From the NCBI GenBank assembly GCA_013299115.1, contig JAAFKA010000009.1:62001-126000 (forward strand): 64,000 nt of DNA, written 5' to 3'. How positions within the stretch are numbered: position 1 is the first letter of the stretch; the number at the start of each line of letters is the position of its first letter. A program made the position numbers and the translations under genes. Below the pieces are notes generated by a model, which saw nothing but the letters and a program-made list of their open reading frames with translations, searched no databases and was not told where the DNA came from. Shown one piece after another: positions 8,286-14,500 of the stretch. Origin of the DNA: Cytophagales bacterium. Its GTDB lineage: Bacteria > Bacteroidota > Bacteroidia > Cytophagales > Thermoflexibacteraceae.

Positions 8286-11225
8286 TTACTCCACCACTTT
8301 AAACTCTACTCGTCTGTTTTTTTCTTTGCCACCTTCGGTTTTATTGTCGGCAATGGGCAGAGTTTCGCCAAAACCCTTGGCGGTGAGTTGGTTGGCAGTA
8401 GCCCCGTTTTTGGTAAGAAAAAGCAAAACAGCATTTGCCCGCCGTTGCGACAGGTCTATGTTAAAATCATGAGTACCTGCATCATCTGTATGCCCTTCTA
8501 TGCTGAGTTTCAGGGTTTTATTTGCTTGCAAAACCGCAGCCAATCGCAGCAAGTCGAGAATTGATTCGGGTCTTATGCCTTCGCTGTTGTGGTCGAAGTT
8601 GAGGGTACGCAACACAAAAGGTTTGCGGTTTTTGTTGGTCTTGTCCAAACTCGACAAGTTAATGGTAGTCAAATTTTCGGTTGGCGTAGCTGAATTTGGG
8701 TTGCTGCTTGGATTATTATTTGGATTGTTATTTTGATTACTGTTTTGATTACTGTTTTGATTACTGTTTTGATTGTTATTTTGCGTAGTCGGATTATTTG
8801 GCAACGAGTTGGTTATCAAGTTATTAGGTGTCAAATTGATGTGTACGCCACTACCAAAATAGCCTTCTTTTTCGGCAAAATAGGTATAAGGTTTATTGCG
8901 AGGCACAACAAAATAAAACCTGCCATTTTCGTCTGTGTCTATTCCTCCGCCACCTTTCATTAGTTTGGTGGTGTTTGCATTGGGGTTGTTGCCTGTGCTA
9001 TTGCTATTTGAATTGGTTGAATTGTTTAGACTATTTGGGTTATTAGGATTATTGGGCAAATTGTTGGTGTTTTTGTTATTTTGATTGCTAACACCTTGAT
9101 TGCCAAGAGGTTGCCAATAAATTTTTGCCGTTGTGGGGTTGCCGTTATCATCTGTTACTACACCCGAAATGGTCGTAACAGGTTCTGGTCTAAATCGTTG
9201 GGGGACAGTCATTTGGTAAATATCCAACTTGCCGTTGCCTTGCGTTTTGTCTGCCACCACAAAAGCCACTTCGCCATTGGTGCTAATATAAAAACTATCG
9301 TCAGCAGGGCTGTTGATAATTTTTCCCAAATTGACAGGGGCAGACCAGCTTGTCCACAAATTTTCGTCTAATCTTTTGGACATAAAAATATCGTAACCGC
9401 CAAAGCCCGAATGACCTTCTGAACAAAAATACAAGGTCTTGCCGTCGGGGTGCAAAAATGGTTTTTTCTCCGCAAAAGGCGTATTGATGGTGCTGCCCAA
9501 ATTGATAGCCTCCTGAAAACCACCTTTTTCATTGCGAACAGCCACCCAAATATCTGTGTTAAATTCGCCGCTGCCATGATAGTACAAACCGTTTTCGGGA
9601 TAGTTGGGCAAATAACCTCCTACGTTGCCCTTGCGGTCTGAGCAAAACAGAACTGCCTGATTATCAGGCGTAATACTCAAATCTGCCTCGTAGTCTTCGC
9701 TATTGACAGGGTAAGGAAAAACCTCTACTTTGTCAAACGAATTACCTTTTTTGTTTACATAGTAAATGTCGCCTTTGCCCAATCTTTTTTCGGTTTTCAA
9801 GACATAAAAAAACTCTGCCAAGCCACTGTAATTGCCAAATAAAACCAAAGTTTTGCCGTCTATGCTCACACTTAGCGGTATTTCGTGGCTTTTGGTGTTT
9901 ACTTTGCCCAAAGGTTGGGCAGGCTCAAATTGCAAAATATTATTTGAAATATTGCCCGAAACATTACTTGAACCATTAGGCGTAAGGTTTGGTTTGGGAT
10001 TGGCAACATAGACCTCCTCGCCTGTATTTTCTGTTCGGCGTGCAAAATACAGCGTATTGTTGTAAGCCAAAACAGGACTGTAATCTTGCAAATTGGAATT
10101 GACAGTTTTACCCAAATTAGAGAGAGCAATGTTGTCTTCGGGCATACCCAAAAGCAAAATCAAATTGCTGATTTGGTCGGCAATTTTGTTGCCTGTGGGG
10201 GCAGCACCAGCCTTTGCAAAAAGAGGTTGATAAATTTTGAGGTTGTTAATAGCCTCATTCCAATTTTTTTGCTGCAAAGCAGGGGCAATTAGGCGTTGCA
10301 GGGCAAGGTAGGCAGCATCGGCAGGGGCAAGTTTGCGAATGAACTTGTCGTACAAAGCCTTGTTGTTTGTGCCACAACCTTTGGCGTGGAGGTTTAGTTG
10401 GCAGAGCAAATTGAGGACAGTTATTTTTTCGGAGTCTGCCAATTCCTTTACCTTTTGCAAATCCTCCACACTATATTCGAAGCCGTAAAAAACGGGCAAA
10501 ATATTTTTCAGTTCTTCGGCAGTATAATAATTGAGAATGAGGTCGCAATGTTGCTCGTAAATTTTGCCTCCTTTGTCCCCATAACGGCGAACTGTGGTGG
10601 GGTTTAGCATTTCGGCAAATAAATCTTTGCGAATTTGCTGAATGACTTTGGCATTGGTAGAATTTTTATAGGTTGCCAAAAATTGGTTGCATTGGTCGTG
10701 CAGGGCATCTCGCAAGGCAAGCAAAGTATCTGCATCGGCTTCTTTGTTATAGACCTGCGAAACATAAATTTGCTCAAACGGATTGCGGTAAGGCAGGGTA
10801 GAAATAATGCTAAATGCCTCATTTTCAATGGCAATGGACAAGCCTGTTTGCAGTTGGCTTTCGCTAACCGAAAAAGATTTAAAAGTTTCTTTTTGAGCAG
10901 AGGTAAGATTAGTTGCCCATTTGCTGGCTTGTTGGGCGTGGCTGTATGCTTGTGCCAACCAATCAAAATGAGTTTGGAAATTGCGGTATTTAAAACTTTG
11001 GAGGGGCTGCGACTTTTTGAGGTTTTGCTGTTGCTCATAGTAAGTTTTGGCAAGTCCAAAATAAGCAATAGCATTTTTGGTGTCTTTTTTTGCAAGAGCC
11101 GAAAATTGCTGAATGGCTTGCTCATATTGCTTGTTGTGCAGCAAAGTGATAGCCTCTTTTTCGGTCTGTGCCAATGCCCAATGGCTGCACAAAGTAAAAA
11201 ACAAAATAAAACGGAGAAATAGCAT
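8286..11225 (-). CDS. PorE-like TPR / beta-propeller / CRD / OmpA-domain envelope protein
   Basis: 979 residues with a signal peptide (MLFLRFILFFTLCSHWALAQ). Order of parts: TPR helices (about 22-130), a long helical stretch, PD40-type propeller blades (about 385-680: TPDNQAVLFCSDR, HPDGKTLYFCSEGH, STNGEVAFVV), a carboxypeptidase-regulatory-like fold (ISGVVTDDNG to PYTYFAEKEGYFG, about 685-800), and a C-terminal OmpA domain binding peptidoglycan (IEGHTDDAG, LSQRRANAV, GFGETLP, NRRVEFKV). This four-part order is that of PorE, which anchors the type IX machinery, but Bacteroidota carry several paralogues. Two Asn-rich tracts (about 710-740 and 812-845) are unusual and partly coded by 15-bp DNA repeats. 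Confidence 0.8.
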   Translation of the reverse strand: MLFLRFILFFTLCSHWALAQTEKEAITLLHNKQYEQAIQQFSALAKKDTKNAIAYFGLAKTYYEQQQNLKKSQPLQSFKYRNFQTHFDWLAQAYSHAQQASKWATNLTSAQKETFKSFSVSESQLQTGLSIAIENEAFSIISTLPYRNPFEQIYVSQVYNKEADADTLLALRDALHDQCNQFLATYKNSTNAKVIQQIRKDLFAEMLNPTTVRRYGDKGGKIYEQHCDLILNYYTAEELKNILPVFYGFEYSVEDLQKVKELADSEKITVLNLLCQLNLHAKGCGTNNKALYDKFIRKLAPADAAYLALQRLIAPALQQKNWNEAINNLKIYQPLFAKAGAAPTGNKIADQISNLILLLGMPEDNIALSNLGKTVNSNLQDYSPVLAYNNTLYFARRTENTGEEVYVANPKPNLTPNGSSNVSGNISNNILQFEPAQPLGKVNTKSHEIPLSVSIDGKTLVLFGNYSGLAEFFYVLKTEKRLGKGDIYYVNKKGNSFDKVEVFPYPVNSEDYEADLSITPDNQAVLFCSDRKGNVGGYLPNYPENGLYYHGSGEFNTDIWVAVRNEKGGFQEAINLGSTINTPFAEKKPFLHPDGKTLYFCSEGHSGFGGYDIFMSKRLDENLWTSWSAPVNLGKIINSPADDSFYISTNGEVAFVVADKTQGNGKLDIYQMTVPQRFRPEPVTTISGVVTDDNGNPTTAKIYWQPLGNQGVSNQNNKNTNNLPNNPNNPNSLNNSTNSNSNSTGNNPNANTTKLMKGGGGIDTDENGRFYFVVPRNKPYTYFAEKEGYFGSGVHINLTPNNLITNSLPNNPTTQNNNQNSNQNSNQNSNQNNNPNNNPSSNPNSATPTENLTTINLSSLDKTNKNRKPFVLRTLNFDHNSEGIRPESILDLLRLAAVLQANKTLKLSIEGHTDDAGTHDFNIDLSQRRANAVLLFLTKNGATANQLTAKGFGETLPIADNKTEGGKEKNRRVEFKVVE
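8731..8785. repeat. 15-bp in-frame tandem repeat coding Asn/Gln/Ser
   Basis: TTTTGATTACTG recurs at 15-bp spacing three times and then degenerates. On the minus strand it codes NQNSNQNSNQN. The unit is a multiple of three, so gain or loss of units would keep the frame. Confidence 0.7.
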
Positions 11226-11538
11226 GAGGGTAGTTGTAAATTGTTAGTTCTAAATTTTGTAAATTATGTTGCAATTTTTACGTCTTCACGTTGCAATCTT
11301 CACGTCCCCACGTTGCACGTGGGGCTATTGATGTTCAACCTCTTCGAGGTTGTCAATACCATAACAACCTCGAAGAGGTTGAACTCTGAATAGCCCCACG
11401 TGCAACATGGGGACATACAACGTGGGGACATAAATTGCTACGTATGCACCTATAACAAAACTAATTTTTTCTAAAACCAAAACAAGAAATTCTTACAAAA
11501 AGTTTGTAGCTTTATAAAACCTTAAATTTTTAGGAACT
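11226..11538. other. Intergenic stretch with a long inverted repeat
   Basis: No gene seen. It contains the 111-bp inverted repeat at 11304-11414 and, near 11500-11530, the presumed leader of the next plus-strand gene. Confidence 0.6.
11304..11414. repeat. Long imperfect inverted repeat with about 50-base arms
   Basis: The left arm (11304-11353) begins GTCCCCACGTTGCACGTGGG and ends in TTCAACCTCTTCGAGGTTGT. The right arm (11364-11414) is its near-complete reverse complement, with small bulges. Each arm also contains a smaller palindrome. Partial copies of GTCCCCACGTTG continue on both sides (11281-11310 and 11411-11430). It could be a MITE-like element or a strong RNA hairpin. Confidence 0.6.
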
Positions 11539-12012
11539 ATGGCAACACCAACAGTAAAACTAATTCATGCTTTGCGAATAACAGCAAGCAAGATGAAAAA
11601 AGGTGCAAAATATCAGTGGGGACACATGGGGCAGTGCAACTGTGGTAATTTGGCACAAGAAATTACCAAAATGACCGAAGCCGAAATTCACCAACACGCC
11701 TTGCAAACCAGAGAAGGGGATTGGTCTGAACAAACAGCCGAATATTGCCCTATCAGCAATTTGCCGATGGACGTGATGGTTACAAAACTATTGGAAGTAG
11801 GCTTGACTGTGGCAGACTTGCAAAATTTGGAAAAATTGGGAGATAGAAATATTCTCAAACACATTCCACACCGCCACCTTTCGCACAATGTACGCAATGA
11901 TGTGGTGCTGTATATGGAAACTTGGGCAAATCTCTTGGAAGAACAACTATTGGCTACCATAGATTTCTCCGAATTGGAGGCTATGAAAGAGCAGTTGGTG
12001 GAGATTTTTTAG
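11539..12012 (+). CDS. Conserved-looking protein of unknown function
   Basis: 157 residues, not recognised. It starts MATPTVKLIHALRITASKMK, has no signal peptide or membrane helix, and is mostly helical and acidic. Three cysteines (33, 35, 70) and several histidines around GHMGQCNCG and AEYCPISN could form a metal site. The protein looks intact and well coded. Its downstream side is the repeat-rich edge of the gasdermin island. Confidence 0.6.
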   Translation: MATPTVKLIHALRITASKMKKGAKYQWGHMGQCNCGNLAQEITKMTEAEIHQHALQTREGDWSEQTAEYCPISNLPMDVMVTKLLEVGLTVADLQNLEKLGDRNILKHIPHRHLSHNVRNDVVLYMETWANLLEEQLLATIDFSELEAMKEQLVEIF

Positions 12013-12038
12013 TGCTTGGGTGAGATAAAAAGAATATC

Positions 12039-12072
12039 AAAACTTATAAGGTCTTAAAGCCCTTATAAGGTA
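12039..12072. repeat. Decayed copy of the CTTATAAGGTCTT palindrome
   Basis: ACTTATAAGGTCTTAAAG followed by CCCTTATAAGGT is a mutated relative of the 35-bp palindrome found at 17254 and in the array at 17997-18220. It lies 26 bp past the end of the preceding gene. Confidence 0.7.
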
Positions 12073-12099
12073 GGCTGTTCAGAATCAGCCCTGTTTTCC

Positions 12100-12330
12100 C
12101 CCAGTTTTTAGCACTATTCTGGGGGATATTTTCTGTAGTTTTTAAGGTCTTTTTCCCTCACCGTTTCTAAGGCTTTTTTGACCTCTTGCTCCAAATAGGC
12201 ACTGCCAATACTTGCTTTGGATTTGGTAAAATTCCTCTAAAAATATTTTGTTTTCTTGTAAAAAACAAAGTTCTACTTTTACTTCATTAGGCAACTTTCC
12301 CAACTAGCTAACTGTTTTTTTGCCCACAAA
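12100..12330 (-). pseudogene. Possible decayed coding remnant
   Basis: On the minus strand one frame reads LGKLPNEVKVELCFLQENK (about 12235-12305) and, after a frame change, another reads GSAYLEQEVKKALETVREKD (about 12130-12190) up to a stop near 12110. The split of plausible coding across frames suggests an old gene end. The family is not recognised. Confidence 0.3.
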
Positions 12331-12360
12331 ATAAGACCAAAAACATTAGCAAAACGTACT

Positions 12361-12429
12361 TTATAAGGTTTACAAATAATTATTTCCCCACCGAAATCAA
12401 ATTTGCCCACAACCTATATGCACCCAGCA
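12361..12429. repeat. 69-bp direct repeat, left copy
   Basis: Matches 18210-18278 with three mismatches in 69 positions. The right copy holds the last codons and stop of the PIG-L gene, so the left copy is a displaced fragment of that gene's 3' end. Together they bracket a block of about 5.8 kb with the gasdermin operon and the transposase gene. Confidence 0.85.
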
Positions 12430-12445
12430 TAGGGCAAATGAAATT

Positions 12446-13210
12446 TTAGGAAAGTATAATTTCATTGTCCTCATTAAAAAGAGTGAGGTGTGCTTTGCTA
12501 TTATCTCCAAAGCTATTTCGCACAATAATATCATCTCTGACGATACTATATTTATTCTTTTTGTACGAAACTTGGGCAGTTTGAATAGCAAAAGTCATGT
12601 ACTCATCTCCTTCTTGCTTGATAGTATGCGTAGCCTGACTTTTGTGTGAAGCACTTGCTTTTAGCTCTGCTATGTACTTAGCTAACTCTGCGGTACTCAA
12701 TTCGCCACTTATTTCAAAATTGGAAGAGGGTTGAATACTAAATTTTTTACTTGCCAAAACTCCCAAAATCAGATACAAGTTGCCTTTTTTGATTAGGTCT
12801 TCATTAGCAGAGTTTGGTAAGTTGCTTTGTAAATAACTATTTAATTCTAATTCACTAACGACGGAAGAAATAGCATTTTCAAATGAAAAAATGACAGTTT
12901 TACTATTTTCTAAGCTGACTTTGGCGGAGTTATTTTGTAAAAAATTAGTAACAAAGCTACTCTTGGTTTCCAAAATATCACTGCCCGACAAAACAGAGGG
13001 CAAAGTTGCTTTCTTTATGGTGGGATATTTAGCTCCCTGCCCAGAAGGAAACAAATCTTTAAGAGAGGAACCATCTATACTGCCTTCATCAGCTTTAAAA
13101 AAACTAAAAAAGTTTTTCTCTTGGCGAATTATCAAATCCAAAGGCTTAATACCTGTACGGGGGAGCAACAAAGTATAGGCTAATTGACTAATTAAATTGT
13201 TAAATTTCAT
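12446..13210 (-). CDS. Gasdermin-like pore-forming protein (bacterial gasdermin)
   Basis: 254 residues, the size of bacterial gasdermins. No signal peptide. Features that fit: N-terminal LAYTLLLPRTGIKPLDLI, then KYPTIKKATLPSVLSG, the strand region SKTVIFSFENAISSVV with NSYLQS after it, GNLYLILGVLASKKFSI, and late strands YMTFAIQTAQVSYKKNKYSI ahead of a short tail that would be the inhibitory peptide. It is the last gene of an operon, 4 bp after a CHAT protease, which is the known context: the protease clips the tail and the N-terminal part assembles membrane pores. It has no cysteine at all, so the N-terminal palmitoylation described for some bacterial gasdermins cannot occur. The assignment is by motif order and context, without a search. 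Confidence 0.7.
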   Translation of the reverse strand: MKFNNLISQLAYTLLLPRTGIKPLDLIIRQEKNFFSFFKADEGSIDGSSLKDLFPSGQGAKYPTIKKATLPSVLSGSDILETKSSFVTNFLQNNSAKVSLENSKTVIFSFENAISSVVSELELNSYLQSNLPNSANEDLIKKGNLYLILGVLASKKFSIQPSSNFEISGELSTAELAKYIAELKASASHKSQATHTIKQEGDEYMTFAIQTAQVSYKKNKYSIVRDDIIVRNSFGDNSKAHLTLFNEDNEIILS

Positions 13211-13214
13211 AAGT

Positions 13215-14486
13215 TTAAATGTCTAATTTCTGACCATTTTTGAATAATACAAAATCTGCTTTATTTGCTTTTTCTAAAACTGCTGCTGTACGCCCAGATT
13301 TAAAAGCCTGTTCAATTTCAACCTCCGTAGATAACTTAAAATACAAACCTGTGCTAAAAGCAATGGCACAAGTATCGGCAATAGCTTTTGTAGTACCAAT
13401 AACATACGGAACATATTTAGCAATTACTTGGGCTTGCGTTTCTGAATAACAAGCATTGAGTACCACTAATTGCAAATTGATTTTTTCGTCTTTAAAATAC
13501 TCAAACAAGACATCTATCATCTCCGAAGAAAGAGAATCATAACCATTTTTATCTTCGTTTTGCAAAATAATTCCTTCTTCGGTTTCTGCGATACCTAAAT
13601 CTCGCAAATCCTCTGTAACTTTTTCGCCATGCCCCGAAAAATGTAAAATGGTCGGCTTTACTTCTTCTGTATACTCTTTAAACTCATTTTTATTGATAGC
13701 TTTTTTAACAATAAGAGAAAACTTATTGTGGTGGCTTTGCAACTTCTCTGCAATTTTGCTATGCTCTTTATCCAAATTTAATTTAGTTGTTCCTGCAGGA
13801 TTGGCGGTGAGCATCAGAATAGTGGTTTTGGAAGTATGAGAAATGTCTTGTTTAGGTTGTGATAAGCCTGGATTAACAGTAATTGTAACATTGCTGTTAT
13901 TATCTACTCCTTGCACATTGATATTTCCATTACCATTGTTGTTGATAACATTGCTTGTGGGTTGGTTCAATGCCTTATCCACCTCTCTTGCAAAAACCTC
14001 TAACTGCTGATAAAAATTATAGGGATAGTTTCCTGCCATAAACTTCCCTTTGTGTTCTTGATAGGGAGTTTGCAAAGCAGCAGGCACAACTTTGTCCATT
14101 TCCTCAAAATAACCCGAATAATCTGCATTTTGCAAAGCTATTAGGGCTGTTTCTATATATATATTTGACATTTCAGGATTAATATATTCTTTTGTGGTAA
14201 ATAAGTGTTCTTTTAAATTTTTAGTTTGCTTTTGTATTGAAATGAGAAGTTCTAAGTCTGCTATATTATAAAGTTTATTTTTAATGTTATTAGTGAATAT
14301 TGTATGCAACAAAATTTCTATATGCACACTAATATGAATAGCTTTTACTATTTCAGTTTGTGCATCAGCATATTCTTTGTCGTTTATATGGCAACTAATA
14401 AGACTTTCCAAAGCAACAACCTTATTTTTGTTGTTTAGTATATATTCTCTTGCCCCCGTCTCATCTGTATGTTTTGTAATATTCAT
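13215..14486 (-). CDS. CHAT-domain cysteine protease with an effector-associated-like N-terminal domain
   Basis: 423 residues, cytoplasmic. Residues 1-110 are helical and unassigned. Residues 113-175 (ALQNADYSGYFEEMDKVV to QLEVFAREVDKAL) closely match a segment of the neighbouring NTPase. A low-complexity Asn/Gly linker follows (178-205), then the CHAT peptidase (about 220-420) with the catalytic pair His286 in LHFSGHGE and Cys346 in VVLNACYSE. CHAT is a caspase-like clan CD protease. It starts 14 bp after the NTPase gene and ends 4 bp before the gasdermin-like gene, so it probably cleaves that protein once activated. Confidence 0.85.
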   Translation of the reverse strand: MNITKHTDETGAREYILNNKNKVVALESLISCHINDKEYADAQTEIVKAIHISVHIEILLHTIFTNNIKNKLYNIADLELLISIQKQTKNLKEHLFTTKEYINPEMSNIYIETALIALQNADYSGYFEEMDKVVPAALQTPYQEHKGKFMAGNYPYNFYQQLEVFAREVDKALNQPTSNVINNNGNGNINVQGVDNNSNVTITVNPGLSQPKQDISHTSKTTILMLTANPAGTTKLNLDKEHSKIAEKLQSHHNKFSLIVKKAINKNEFKEYTEEVKPTILHFSGHGEKVTEDLRDLGIAETEEGIILQNEDKNGYDSLSSEMIDVLFEYFKDEKINLQLVVLNACYSETQAQVIAKYVPYVIGTTKAIADTCAIAFSTGLYFKLSTEVEIEQAFKSGRTAAVLEKANKADFVLFKNGQKLDI

Positions 14487-14500
14487 AAATAAGCCGAGGT

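Noticed and set aside
12397-12591. 64-residue minus-strand frame across the end of the gasdermin-like gene
   Set aside because: It overlaps the 69-bp repeat and the real gene in another frame and has no coding signal.
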